Shown here one piece after another: positions 15,610 to 24,271 of a stretch of DNA of 43,207 bases; within the stretch, counting starts at the first letter, position 1; the number at the start of each line of letters is the position of its first letter. The notes under the pieces are model-generated. The model did no database searches, was not told where the DNA came from, and saw only the letters and a list, made by a program, of their open reading frames with translations. Origin of the DNA: Dehalococcoidia bacterium. Lineage in GTDB: Bacteria; Chloroflexota; Dehalococcoidia; Tepidiformales; Tepidiformaceae. Position numbers and translations under genes: made by a program. The stretch covers positions 1 to 43,207 of the forward strand of contig JAJDUR010000017.1 of the NCBI GenBank assembly GCA_022826585.1, given 5' to 3'.

Positions 15610-16173
15610 GTGGCCTCCGACCTCACCGATGCGCTGACCGATGTTGTTGCCCGGCTGGAGCGCGCGCGGGTCGATTACATGCTCACCGGTTCGGCGGCGG
15701 CGGCGTTCTACGGCCTGACACGGACGACAGTTGACGTTGACATCGTGATTGATCTGGCACACGAACAGGTCGCGCCTCTCGTCGAGGCCTTCTACGGCGA
15801 CTATTACATCGAGCCAGATGCCGCCTTTGACGCGGTGGAGCATGGCTACATGTTCAACGTCATCCCGTTGACTCGCGGCCTCAAAACGGACTTCATCATC
15901 CTCCGCAAGGAACCGTTTCAGATCGCTGCCTTTCTTCGGCGTCAGAAGGTGGAGCGGCCAGGAGGAAGTGTCTGGACCATCACTCCCAAGGACCTCGTTC
16001 TCAGTAAGCTCCTCTGGGCGAGAGAGTCCCACTCCGGGCAGCAACTGGCCGACGTACGCGCGATAATGGCGACAGGACTAGTGGAGGAAGACGATGAGTT
16101 CCGGTCCTGGGTCGACCGTCTCCGTCTCGGCGACGTCCTGGACGCCAGTCGTACCACGCGATACGACGCCTGA
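15610..16173 (+). CDS. Nucleotidyltransferase-fold protein
   Basis: A 187-residue protein starting at GTG, with CGGAG eight bases upstream. MLTGSAAAAFYG (Gly27-Ser28) followed by TVDVDIVIDL (Asp42, Asp44) is the G-S-plus-DxD signature of the polymerase-beta-like nucleotidyltransferase superfamily. It resembles AbiEii or MenA-type toxins and DUF6036-type proteins. KTDFIIL supplies a plausible third acidic residue. Members transfer nucleotides to RNA, protein or small molecules, and many are toxins. Codon use is less C-biased than its neighbours, which fits a mobile origin. It overlaps the following small gene by 80 bases. The toxin assignment is inference. Confidence 0.75.
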   Translation: MASDLTDALTDVVARLERARVDYMLTGSAAAAFYGLTRTTVDVDIVIDLAHEQVAPLVEAFYGDYYIEPDAAFDAVEHGYMFNVIPLTRGLKTDFIILRKEPFQIAAFLRRQKVERPGGSVWTITPKDLVLSKLLWARESHSGQQLADVRAIMATGLVEEDDEFRSWVDRLRLGDVLDASRTTRYDA

Positions 16174-16411
16174 GATGGCCGCTCGCCACCGTGCCTGGTG
16201 GCTCGCCAAGACCCCAGGGGAACGGCTGGATTACATCCTCGACCTAGCCGCGATGAACATCGAGTCGCGCATCGCCGTGCTCCGCCAGGAGCATCCCGAC
16301 GCCTCCGAGGCCGAACTGACCGCCATCTGGACCGAGGAGCGCTACCGCGACTCCCTGCCTGCCGACTTCCTCGCCCGCGCCGTCGCCGCCATCCGCGCGC
16401 GCGACCGCTAG
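16094..16411 (+). CDS. Small protein, possible partner of the nucleotidyltransferase
   Basis: Up to 105 residues. The ATG at 16094 lies inside the preceding gene and has a strong GGAGG six bases upstream, so an 80-base overlap in a different frame is plausible. The alternative is the ATG at 16175, two bases after the upstream stop and without a Shine-Dalgarno, which gives 78 residues. The conserved-looking part begins there: ARHRAWWLAKTPGERLDYILDLAAMN, then helices rich in Ala/Glu/Arg. I do not recognise a family. Position and coupling suggest a partner or antidote for the nucleotidyltransferase, but nothing in the sequence proves it. The stop overlaps dnaE by four bases. Confidence 0.6.
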   Translation: MSSGPGSTVSVSATSWTPVVPRDTTPEMAARHRAWWLAKTPGERLDYILDLAAMNIESRIAVLRQEHPDASEAELTAIWTEERYRDSLPADFLARAVAAIRARDR

Positions 16412-19400
16412 CCCCCCGCTCCCGCTGCCTGCCTGCCCCGCGTGAGCCGCGCCGTCCCCTTGTTCGCCGCCAGCACCTTCTCGATGCTGCGCGCCAGTTC
16501 CTCGCTGACCGACGCCTGCTTCCAGTCGAACTCCTGCTCCAGCCCGTCCGTGTCGTGGATCACCAGCCGCACCCCGTCCGAGCCGGGGTGGTCCCCCAGG
16601 AGCGCTTCCACCGTCTTCAGGAGCGCCCGGTCCGTGAGGTCGTCCTCCGTCTCGTAGATCGTGATCACGAGCTGCGAGCCCTCGCCTCCCACCGGCGAGC
16701 GCACCTCCGGTGACTCCGCCTCCGTCGTCGCGGCCGGTGGGGGAGGCGGAGCCGCCGCCCCGTTCCCGTTCTCGGGGCGCGGGGGCGTCGCGGCAGGTGG
16801 CGGCGGAGTGGCGGCCTGCGCCGGGGCGCGCCGCCGCCCGCTGCGACGAGGCGGCGCCTGGAACTCCTCCGGCCTGAACCCGATCAGCGTCCCCTCCGTC
16901 GCGTCCCACGGGACCGCCCGCCGCGCGCTCAGGTTCAGCCGGTCGCCCCGCTCGCGGCACTCCAGCGAGACCAGGACGATCTGCCCCTGCGCCCACGTCT
17001 CCTCGCTCGACGTCTCAAGCACGTCGCTCCACACCGCCAGCTCCGCCCGCCCCGACAAATCCTCCAGTCCCACCAGGTAGAACCGCCGGTTGTCGCGCGT
17101 GTAGCGCACGGTCACCTGCGTGATCATCCCCGCCACCGTCACCGCCTGCCCCACCAGCTCCAGCGAGAGGTCCGCGACCTGGTGGGTCGTGTGCGGCGCC
17201 AGCTCCTGGGCCGCCCGCCGGAAGGGATGCTCGCTCAGGTAGACCCCCAGCAGCTCCTTCTCACAGCGCAGTCGCTCGTCCTGATCCAGTGGCGCGTCCA
17301 CCAGCTCGACCCCCGGCATGGGCGTGTCCACCTCGCTCCCGAACAGGTCGAACATCGTCGATTGGCCGCTGTCCCGAAGTTCCCGCTCCCGCTTGGCGAG
17401 GCTCGCGATGCGCTCGCTGTTCGCCCGCAGCGTCCCCCGGTCCCCGATCTCGTCGAGCGCGCCCGCCAGCGCCAGATGCTCGATCGTGCGGCTCGTCGCC
17501 CCCTCCAGGTCGGCCCGCTTGCAGAAGTCGTCCACGTCCCGGTAGGGACCGTCCTTCTGCCGCACCGCGATGATGCCCTCAACCGCCGCCGGTCCCACGT
17601 TCTTGATGTCCCCCAGCCCGAAGCGGATCGCCAGCGCCCCGTCCTCCCGGCGCTCGATACCGAACGTGGACGTGCTGGAGTTGATGTCCGGCGGCAGCAC
17701 GTCGATCCCGAGCCGCGCGCACTCGGCCACCGCCTGCGCGATGCGCTCGTACGGATCGGGCGAGCTGCCCGCCTGCTGGAGCACCGCCGTCAGGTATTCG
17801 ACCGCGTGGTTCGTCTTCAGGTACGCCGTCTGGTACGCGATGTTCCCGTAGCACCAGGCGTGCGCCTTGTTGAAGGCGTAACCCGCGAACGGCTCGATCA
17901 GCTCCCACACGGCCCGCGCCCGGTCCTCCGGGTACCCGTTCGCTGCTGCCCCCTCGATGAAGCGCGAGCTCTCCGCCGCCATCACCTCCGCCTTCTTCTT
18001 CCCCATCGCCTTCCGCATCACGTCCGCCTCGCCCAGCGTGTAGCCGGCGAAGCGCTGCGCGATCTGCAGGACCTGGTCCTGGTAGACGATGACCCCGTGC
18101 GTGTCCGCGAGGATGTCGGCCAGGTCCGGGTGCGGGTGCTGGATTGCTTCCTCGCCGTGGCTGGCGCGGATGTACGTAGGGATGTGCGCCATTGGCCCCG
18201 GACGGTAGAGCGCCACCATCGCGCATATCTCCGCCACGCTCTTCGGCTTCAGCTCCTGCACGTACCGCCGCATCCCCGCCGACTCCAGCTGGAATACCCC
18301 GAACGTCTCCCCCCGTCCCAGCGTCTCCATCGTGGCCGGGTCCGCCTCCGGCAGCTGCAGCAGGTCCACCTCCTCCCCCGTCGTCTCCCGCACGAGGTCC
18401 ACCGCCCGGCCCAGGATCGTCAGGTTCGAGAGGCCCAGGAAGTCCACCTTGAGCAGGCCCATCGCCTCCACCTGCTCCATCGCGAACTGCGTCGTCGGCA
18501 CGGCCAGCTCGTCCCCCCGGCCGGTGCGCTGCAGGGGGACGTATTCGGCCAGCGGCTCCCGCGAGATGACGACCCCCGCGGCGTGCGTGCTTGCGTGCCG
18601 CGCGACCCCCTCGAGCTGCTGCGCCGTGTCCACCAGCCGCCGCACCTGTGCGTCCGTGTCGTACGCCTCCTTCAGGTCGGTCGACTGGGAGAGCGCGTCG
18701 TCCAGGGTGATGTGGAGCGCATTCGGCACGTAGCGCGCCACCCGATCCGTGTCCGCGTAGGTCATCCCCAGCGCCCGCCCCACGTCCCGGATGGCGGCCT
18801 TCGCCCCCAGCGTCCCGAACGTGATGATCTGCGCCACCTTGTCCTCGCCGAAGCGCTCGTAGGCGAAGCGGATCACCTCGTCCCGCCGGTCGTCCGCGAA
18901 GTCGAAGTCCACGTCCGGCATCTGCCGCCGCTCGACGTTCAGGAAGCGCTCGAAGACGAGGTTGTTCGCCACCGGGTCGATGTCCGTCACCCCCAGCGAG
19001 TACAGCGCCAGTGAAGCCGCTGCCGAGCCCCGCATCCCCATCGGGATGCGCTCCTTCCGGGCGAAGTCCGAGATCTCCTTGACCACGAAGAAGTAGTCCG
19101 TGAAGCCCGTCTCCCGCAGCACGTCCAGCTCGTAGTCGAGGCGTTGCTCCAGCTCCGGCGTGAGCGTCCCCTTGCGTGCCGTCAGTCCCTCGCGGCACAG
19201 CTGGCGCAGGTAGGCGTCGTTCGTGACCCCGTCCGGCGTCATCGGCTCGGGCAGGAGGGCGCGGTCGAACGAGAGTTCGAGGTCGCACGCCGCCGCGATC
19301 GCTTCCGTCCCTGAGATCACCTCCGGCGTCTCGGGGAAGAGGGCGCGCATCTCCTCGTCGCTGCGCAGGTAGTACCCCTCCCCCTCGATGCGGAAGCGGT

Positions 19401-20100
19401 CCTCCTGGTCCACCGTGGCGTTCGTCCCGATGCAGAGGAGCACGTCGTGCGCCTCCCCCTCGGCTTCGTGCGTGAAGTGCCCGTCGTTCGTGGCCACGAC
19501 GGGGATGTCGAGCTCGCGCCCGAGCGACAGGATCTCCGGGTTCACGCGGCTGAACCGCTCTACCCCGTGCTCCTGCACCTCCAGCGCGTAGTGCCCGTCG
19601 AATACCTCCCGGTACCAGCGCGCGACCTCCGCCGCCCCCTCCCGGTCCCCTTCCGAGAGCATCTGGAAAAACTCGCTCGAGGGGCACCCGCTCAGCACCG
19701 TGATTCCAGCGCTGTGCTCCTCCAGCAGTTCCCGGTCGATCCGGGGCTTGTAGTAGAACCCCTCCAGGTTGGACTTCGTCACCAGTTGCAGCAGGTTGCG
19801 GTAGCCCGTCAGGTCCCGCGCCAGCATCGTCAGGTGGTAGGGCTGCTGCTCGCGCGTGCGGCTGTGGCGTGACGCCGGGGCGACGTACGCCTCCAGCCCG
19901 ATGATCGGCTTGATTCCGCGCTCCCGCGCCTCCCGGTAGAAGTCCAGCGCCCCGTACAGCGCACCGTGGTCCGTCATCGCGATCGCTTCCATCCTCAGCT
20001 CCTGCGCGCGGTCCAGGAGCTGAGGGATGCGGGACATCCCGTCGAGCAGCGAAAATTCGGTGTGCGTGTGTAAGTGCGTGAACATTTCTGTGCGCGCCAT
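16408..20100 (-). CDS. dnaE: DNA polymerase III subunit alpha
   Basis: A 1230-residue replicative polymerase. The N-terminal PHP domain appears to keep all nine metal ligands (His11, His13, Asp20, His45, Glu70, His89, Cys139, Asp206, His208), so it may proofread by itself, as shown for the mycobacterial enzyme. Palm catalytic aspartates 398 and 400 lie in PDVDFDF, with a third in KVDFLGL. Fingers, helix-hairpin-helix and a C-terminal OB fold (VTVAGMITQV) follow. Beyond it is a Pro/Ala-rich linker of about 60 residues and an extra domain of about 100. AGGG lies eight bases before the ATG. The stop overlaps the convergent small gene by four bases. Confidence 0.96.
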   Translation of the reverse strand: MARTEMFTHLHTHTEFSLLDGMSRIPQLLDRAQELRMEAIAMTDHGALYGALDFYREARERGIKPIIGLEAYVAPASRHSRTREQQPYHLTMLARDLTGYRNLLQLVTKSNLEGFYYKPRIDRELLEEHSAGITVLSGCPSSEFFQMLSEGDREGAAEVARWYREVFDGHYALEVQEHGVERFSRVNPEILSLGRELDIPVVATNDGHFTHEAEGEAHDVLLCIGTNATVDQEDRFRIEGEGYYLRSDEEMRALFPETPEVISGTEAIAAACDLELSFDRALLPEPMTPDGVTNDAYLRQLCREGLTARKGTLTPELEQRLDYELDVLRETGFTDYFFVVKEISDFARKERIPMGMRGSAAASLALYSLGVTDIDPVANNLVFERFLNVERRQMPDVDFDFADDRRDEVIRFAYERFGEDKVAQIITFGTLGAKAAIRDVGRALGMTYADTDRVARYVPNALHITLDDALSQSTDLKEAYDTDAQVRRLVDTAQQLEGVARHASTHAAGVVISREPLAEYVPLQRTGRGDELAVPTTQFAMEQVEAMGLLKVDFLGLSNLTILGRAVDLVRETTGEEVDLLQLPEADPATMETLGRGETFGVFQLESAGMRRYVQELKPKSVAEICAMVALYRPGPMAHIPTYIRASHGEEAIQHPHPDLADILADTHGVIVYQDQVLQIAQRFAGYTLGEADVMRKAMGKKKAEVMAAESSRFIEGAAANGYPEDRARAVWELIEPFAGYAFNKAHAWCYGNIAYQTAYLKTNHAVEYLTAVLQQAGSSPDPYERIAQAVAECARLGIDVLPPDINSSTSTFGIERREDGALAIRFGLGDIKNVGPAAVEGIIAVRQKDGPYRDVDDFCKRADLEGATSRTIEHLALAGALDEIGDRGTLRANSERIASLAKRERELRDSGQSTMFDLFGSEVDTPMPGVELVDAPLDQDERLRCEKELLGVYLSEHPFRRAAQELAPHTTHQVADLSLELVGQAVTVAGMITQVTVRYTRDNRRFYLVGLEDLSGRAELAVWSDVLETSSEETWAQGQIVLVSLECRERGDRLNLSARRAVPWDATEGTLIGFRPEEFQAPPRRSGRRRAPAQAATPPPPAATPPRPENGNGAAAPPPPPAATTEAESPEVRSPVGGEGSQLVITIYETEDDLTDRALLKTVEALLGDHPGSDGVRLVIHDTDGLEQEFDWKQASVSEELARSIEKVLAANKGTARLTRGRQAAGAGG

Positions 20101-20294
20101 CGTACGCCCTGAGGGTGCCCCTTGGGAGTCCCTCGGAGGCGACTTCGATGAGTTGGATGCGGGAAAACTCTACCCCCGCCTCGACCCCCGAACGCGACCC
20201 CTTACGTCACCCTCGATGCACCTGAAGCCGCCGGGACGTTTATGTCCCAGACCGACTCAGGATCAGTACAGCTGCAACTCCCCGATCGGAGTGG

Positions 20295-21212
20295 CTAGCC
20301 CCGGTAGCAGTTTTCGTTGTGCCATGCGAGGGCGTCGGGGGCAGGCCGGGAACCCTCCTGATCAGGGACGCGAATGGGCTGGCCATCGAGAGCGTAGTAG
20401 GCACGGCCGTTGCGGAATTCTTGCTGGATGACTTTGCTGACCCTGAACTGCAGGGCTGGCGTCACTGTCACGTAGCCACCGTCGAACAGGCTGTGTATGT
20501 CGCGCCGTAGCAAGAGCCCATTCCTGGCGTCGTGAGAACCACCCTCGGAATAGGGCACGATGTGTGCGGCCTCAAGGGCGGGCAGCGTCCGTTCTCCTGT
20601 TACGGCACAACTGCGCTTGTAGAGCTCGGTCACCTTCACACGGAAGATGCCTTGTCCCAGGCGTGGCTTGATCGGCACGGGTTCGCCGTATCGCGCCTCC
20701 TCCTGGGGCGAGGCTGCATCGGATTGACGGATGGCCGGGTGAACCGCCTCCCAGAGTGCGCGACCCTCCTCCGTATCGGAGTCGAAGGTCTTATAGGTCA
20801 CGATGTTGGGCTTCCAGGACTCCGGCGTGTCTATCCAGTCGGGTTCTGCAAGAAAGAATGGCTGCATGAGGATCCTGCATCCAATCTCGAAGTCACCCCT
20901 GTTGCTGGAGCCTGAACGCCGATACTTGATGATGCGCTGCTGCATCTCGAGAAGCGATCCCGCGCCATTGCCTTCACCAAAGGCGTCCCATGCAAGCGAG
21001 CATGGGAGTGTGTTGGCGTAGGCGAATATCGCACCCCCGACTATCTTGTCGTGAGGGGCATGCAGCTTGAACAGGAAGAGTTCCCCTTCGTTGAGCGCTT
21101 GAAAGCCTCGAGGCGACGGTGACCAGAAGTTGATTTCCGTGAGGTCGGGGCGGCCTCGGAGCGTCGAGTACCAGTCGTAGTCTGTCACTGCGACGACGAT
21201 GTTGATGCCCAT
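20295..21212 (-). CDS. HNH restriction-type endonuclease, solitary
   Basis: About 305 residues. The C-terminal third is an HNH nuclease: SCAVTG, LEAAHIVPYSEGGSHDARNGLLLRRDIHSLFDGGYVTV, with His in AAHI and Asn in RNGLLL as the core. This resembles HNH nucleases of restriction-like and stress-defence loci. The N-terminal 200 residues (DYDWYSTLRG, INFWSPSPRGFQAL, LFLFKLHAPHDKIVGG) probably recognise DNA. No methyltransferase or other defence gene is adjacent. Base composition is less GC-rich than dnaE. The ATG at 21212 is used; a TTG three codons earlier is also possible. No Shine-Dalgarno precedes either start. It reads toward the dnaE promoter region. Confidence 0.83.
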   Translation of the reverse strand: MGINIVVAVTDYDWYSTLRGRPDLTEINFWSPSPRGFQALNEGELFLFKLHAPHDKIVGGAIFAYANTLPCSLAWDAFGEGNGAGSLLEMQQRIIKYRRSGSSNRGDFEIGCRILMQPFFLAEPDWIDTPESWKPNIVTYKTFDSDTEEGRALWEAVHPAIRQSDAASPQEEARYGEPVPIKPRLGQGIFRVKVTELYKRSCAVTGERTLPALEAAHIVPYSEGGSHDARNGLLLRRDIHSLFDGGYVTVTPALQFRVSKVIQQEFRNGRAYYALDGQPIRVPDQEGSRPAPDALAWHNENCYRG

Positions 21213-21358
21213 GAATAGCAATTCACACTTGAAGGAATAGAGGGCGTATGCCCTAGGCTTCTAGGGTTGGCGAAACATAGCGGTCGGGGCTGCGGCTGGT
21301 CAATGACCCCGGGCTGGCACAGGGCAAGCCCCGTGGGCTTGGCGTAGAAGGCCCCGCG

Positions 21359-22231
21359 TCACTCCAGCGTGGCGCCCTCGATCGCCGCCAGCCGCTCCCC
21401 GCCGCCCGTTCCCGGCCACCGCGACCGCACCATCGCCCACGCCAGCGCCACCACGAAGAGCGCCCCCTGCAGCAGCACCACCGTCGCCCCCGAGGAGACG
21501 TCGACGAACCAGGAGATGTACACCCCCACCAGGCCGCTCGCCCCGCCCAGCGCTGCCGCCAGCGCGAACATCCGCGTGAACGAGTCGGTCAGCAGTCGCG
21601 CCGTCACCGGGGGGATGACGAGCGCCGCCGCGATCAGGGTCGCCCCGAGCACCTGCAGCGATGCGATCACGGTCGCCGCCAACACCAGCGAGAAGAGCGC
21701 CTCCACCCAGGGCACGGGGACGCCGTACGTGCTCGCCACATCGGAGTCGAACGTCGTGAACAGCAGCGGTTTCCACCAGGCGAAGATGACGACCGCCGCC
21801 AGCACCAGCACCCCCGCGATCACGTACAGGTCGCCGCTCGTGATCCCGAGGATCTCGCCGAACAGGGCCGCATCGAAGTCCCGCGTGAACTGCCCGTGCC
21901 GGCTGATCAGCGCTACCCCAAGCGCGAACGCGCACGTCGTGATGATCCCGACCGCCGCGTCGCCCCCGATCTGCCGCCGTCGCGCCGCCCCGTTGATGAG
22001 CAGGACCGTGAACACGCCCCAGATCGTCGCCCCGATGTAGAAGCTGATCCCGGACACGAACGACACGACCGCCCCGCCGAAGATGCTGTGCGCGAGGCCG
22101 TGCCCGATGTAGGCAAGGGTGCGCAGCACGACGTACACGCCGACTGCCGCGCAGAGCACGCCTACGAGTGTCGCCGCCACCATGCCCCGCACGAAGAACT
22201 CGAACTCGAACGGCTCTGCCAGGCCTTCCAC
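21359..22231 (-). CDS. Metal ABC transporter permease (ZnuB/TroC family)
   Basis: A 290-residue integral membrane protein with about eight hydrophobic segments, of the ABC-3 family that imports zinc, manganese or iron. Typical stretches are VVLRTLAYIGHGLAHSIFGGAVV near the N-terminus and the late GATLIAAALVIPPVTARLLTDSF, which contacts the ATPase. The start is two bases downstream of the ATPase stop. It is the third gene in the order binding protein, ATPase, permease. After its stop a short GC-rich hairpin (AAGCCC and GGGCTT arms near 21330-21345) has no T-tract. Confidence 0.93.
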   Translation of the reverse strand: MEGLAEPFEFEFFVRGMVAATLVGVLCAAVGVYVVLRTLAYIGHGLAHSIFGGAVVSFVSGISFYIGATIWGVFTVLLINGAARRRQIGGDAAVGIITTCAFALGVALISRHGQFTRDFDAALFGEILGITSGDLYVIAGVLVLAAVVIFAWWKPLLFTTFDSDVASTYGVPVPWVEALFSLVLAATVIASLQVLGATLIAAALVIPPVTARLLTDSFTRMFALAAALGGASGLVGVYISWFVDVSSGATVVLLQGALFVVALAWAMVRSRWPGTGGGERLAAIEGATLE

Positions 22232-22232
22232 C

Positions 22233-23114
22233 CTAGCCGCCCGGGGCAGTGGCGCCGGGCATCGCCTCTTCCGTCGCCGCCTCGGAGCCGGTCATGGCCT
22301 CGTCGAGGTGCTCGACCACGTAGATGGCGTCCCCGCGCCGCAGCACGAGCATGTCCGCCCCGTAAGTCCGCCGCAGGACCTCGGGCGTGAGCACGTCCTC
22401 GGGCGCGCCGTCCGCTACGATCGCGCCCTCCCCCACGCAGACCAGCCGTGGCAGGTGCGTCGCCACCGCGTTCAGATCATGGGTCGTCATCAGGATGGTC
22501 GTGCCGCCCCGGTTCAGCTCGCCCAACAGGTGCATGATCTCGTGCCGCGTCTTGATGTCGACGCCGCTTGTAGGCTCGTCGAGCAGCAGCAGGTCCGGGT
22601 CGCCGATGAGCGCCCGCGCCAGGAACGTGCGCTGCTGCTGTCCGCCCGAGAGCGCGCGGATCTGGCGGTTCGCCAGGTGCCCGATGCCCAGTCGTTCGAG
22701 GATGTGCATCAGCAGCTCGCGGTCCCGCGGTCGTGGCCACGGCCGCCAGCCCATCTCCCGCCAGCGCCCCAGCAGCACCGCCTGCCCCACCGTCAGCGGG
22801 AAGTTCCAGTTGATCGCCTCCACCTGTGGCACGTAGCCCAGCCGGAGCTCGCGCTCCCCCTCCCGGGGGTGCGTCTCGACCGCTCCCTCGAACCGCCGCG
22901 TCTGTCCCGCGATGCTCCGCAACAGCGTCGTCTTTCCGGAACCGCTCGGCCCCACGATGCCGGCGAACTCACCGCGCCGCAGGGTGAAGTCGACGCCCCG
23001 CAGCACCGGCGTGCGCTCGTAGCCGGTGGTCAGGTTGCGAAGCTCGACCAGGGGCTCGCCCTCGGGATGAGGCGGCGGTCGGTGTCCGGGCGCGCTCGGC
23101 GCAAGCTCAACCAC
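22233..23114 (-). CDS. Metal ABC transporter ATP-binding protein (ZnuC family)
   Basis: A 293-residue ABC ATPase. Walker A is GPSGSGKTT, the Q-loop is in LGYVPQVEAINWNFP, the signature is LSGGQQQR, Walker B is LLLLDEPTSGVD and the H-loop is TTHD. Residues after about 235 form the short C-terminal extension usual for manganese/zinc importers. It energises uptake of the metal delivered by the binding protein encoded upstream. The gene overlaps that binding-protein gene by eight bases, so translation is probably coupled. Confidence 0.95.
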   Translation of the reverse strand: MVELAPSAPGHRPPPHPEGEPLVELRNLTTGYERTPVLRGVDFTLRRGEFAGIVGPSGSGKTTLLRSIAGQTRRFEGAVETHPREGERELRLGYVPQVEAINWNFPLTVGQAVLLGRWREMGWRPWPRPRDRELLMHILERLGIGHLANRQIRALSGGQQQRTFLARALIGDPDLLLLDEPTSGVDIKTRHEIMHLLGELNRGGTTILMTTHDLNAVATHLPRLVCVGEGAIVADGAPEDVLTPEVLRRTYGADMLVLRRGDAIYVVEHLDEAMTGSEAATEEAMPGATAPGG

Positions 23115-24132
23115 CGGCGTGCTCCTCGAAGGGAATCCAGCTGTAGCTCACGTCCACGCGGTCGAGGGCGCTCGCGTCGCCCCCGAGGCTCGTCACGATC
23201 GTGCGCGCGTTCTCGACCATCATCGCGAGGTAGGTGTTGCCCGGTTCGCCCGGCTCCCCCGGAAGGTCGTCGTCCCGCAGCGTGGCGACCTGCACCGCGC
23301 CCGCCTCCCGCGCGATCGTCTCCAGCACCTCAGAGGGGAACACCTCCGACCCGAAGATGGCGGGCGTGCCGGCGGCGCGAATCTGCCTGATCAGGTCGGC
23401 CACCTCGCGCGGAGAGGGCTCGGAGAAGTCCGATGGCTGGATCGCCCCGATGATGGTGAATCCGTAGCGCGGCGCGAAGTAGGGGAAGGAGTCGTGGTAG
23501 GTGAGCAGCACGCGTTGCGCCTCCGGCACGGTCGCCACCGCTTCCTTGATCGCAGCGTCCAGCGCCTCCAGCCGCGCCACGAAGGCCTCGGTGTTCGCCG
23601 TGTAGTACGCGGCCCTCTCCGGGTCGAGGCGGGCCAGCGCGTCTCGCACGTGCATGGCGTATTCGCCCGCGAGCACCGGGTCGGTCCAGAGGTGCGGGTT
23701 CGGGTCGCCCCCTTCCCTCGGGAAGGAGAAGTCGTACACGTACTCGTCGGGGCTGACCGTGGCCTCGCCCAGGAGCACGATCTCGACGCCGTCGCGCCGG
23801 TTCGCCTCCGCCAGCTCAAGCGTTGGAAGCTCGAGGTTCAGCCCGTTCGCCACGATCAGGTCCGCCGCTGCGAGCTCCCGCGCGACCGACGGCGCCGGCT
23901 CGAACGTGTGGGAGTTCGTCCCCTCCGGGACGATTGCGGTCACCGTCACACGGTCGCCGCCGACGTTCTCGATGATGTTGCGAATGGGCGAGACCGTCGT
24001 CACGACCCGGATCGTGGTCGCGCCGTCCTCCCCCTCACCGCCGCCGCACGCCGCCGCCAGCCCCGCGACCAGGAGCGGGAGCACTGCAAGCGCAAGGAGC
24101 CGGGGCGCGAAGCGGATCGCCTTCAGAAGCAC
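23107..24132 (-). CDS. Metal ABC transporter substrate-binding lipoprotein (ZnuA/TroA type)
   Basis: A 341-residue lipoprotein with a hydrophobic signal ending in AAAC (Cys29). Cluster A-I ligands are His75 (NSHTFEP), His147 (DPNPHLW), His213 (TYHDSF) and an acidic residue near 263 (GSEVF). It lacks the long His-rich loop of ZnuA, so manganese, iron or zinc are all possible. The GTG at 24132 is used because AGGA lies about eight bases upstream. It is the first gene of the importer operon, expressed from a promoter overlapped by a palindrome. A second protein of this family with a His-rich loop is at the window end. Confidence 0.92.
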   Translation of the reverse strand: MLLKAIRFAPRLLALAVLPLLVAGLAAACGGGEGEDGATTIRVVTTVSPIRNIIENVGGDRVTVTAIVPEGTNSHTFEPAPSVARELAAADLIVANGLNLELPTLELAEANRRDGVEIVLLGEATVSPDEYVYDFSFPREGGDPNPHLWTDPVLAGEYAMHVRDALARLDPERAAYYTANTEAFVARLEALDAAIKEAVATVPEAQRVLLTYHDSFPYFAPRYGFTIIGAIQPSDFSEPSPREVADLIRQIRAAGTPAIFGSEVFPSEVLETIAREAGAVQVATLRDDDLPGEPGEPGNTYLAMMVENARTIVTSLGGDASALDRVDVSYSWIPFEEHAGG

Positions 24133-24154
24133 GATCGCATCCTAACGCCAGCGG

Positions 24155-24194
24155 CTTGCAGATGCGAATAACTGCAAGAAAGGAACAGTAGCAA
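24155..24194 (-). promoter_or_regulatory. Promoter of the metal-importer operon overlapped by an inverted repeat
   Basis: On the minus strand TTGCTA (plus 24189-24194) and TATTCG (24165-24170) are 18 bases apart. The palindrome with arms CTTGCAG and CTGCAAG, perfect over 7 bp with a 10-base centre, spans 24155-24178 and covers the -10 box. An A/T-rich site of this form is where a Fur/Zur- or DtxR/MntR-type repressor would bind. The identity of the regulator is inferred from context only. Confidence 0.6.
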
Positions 24195-24271
24195 CTGGGA
24201 ACGACGCCCGCTCGCCTCCCTCTCCGCACTCGTCCCTCTTCACATCAGCCCCGTACGATCACCGCAGAGCC

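Noticed and set aside
17182-19014. A 610-codon plus-strand open frame opposite dnaE
   Set aside because: Shadow of dnaE with no recognisable domain.
21322-21350. Intrinsic terminator after the metal importer permease gene
   Set aside because: The hairpin is short and no T-run follows on the minus strand.
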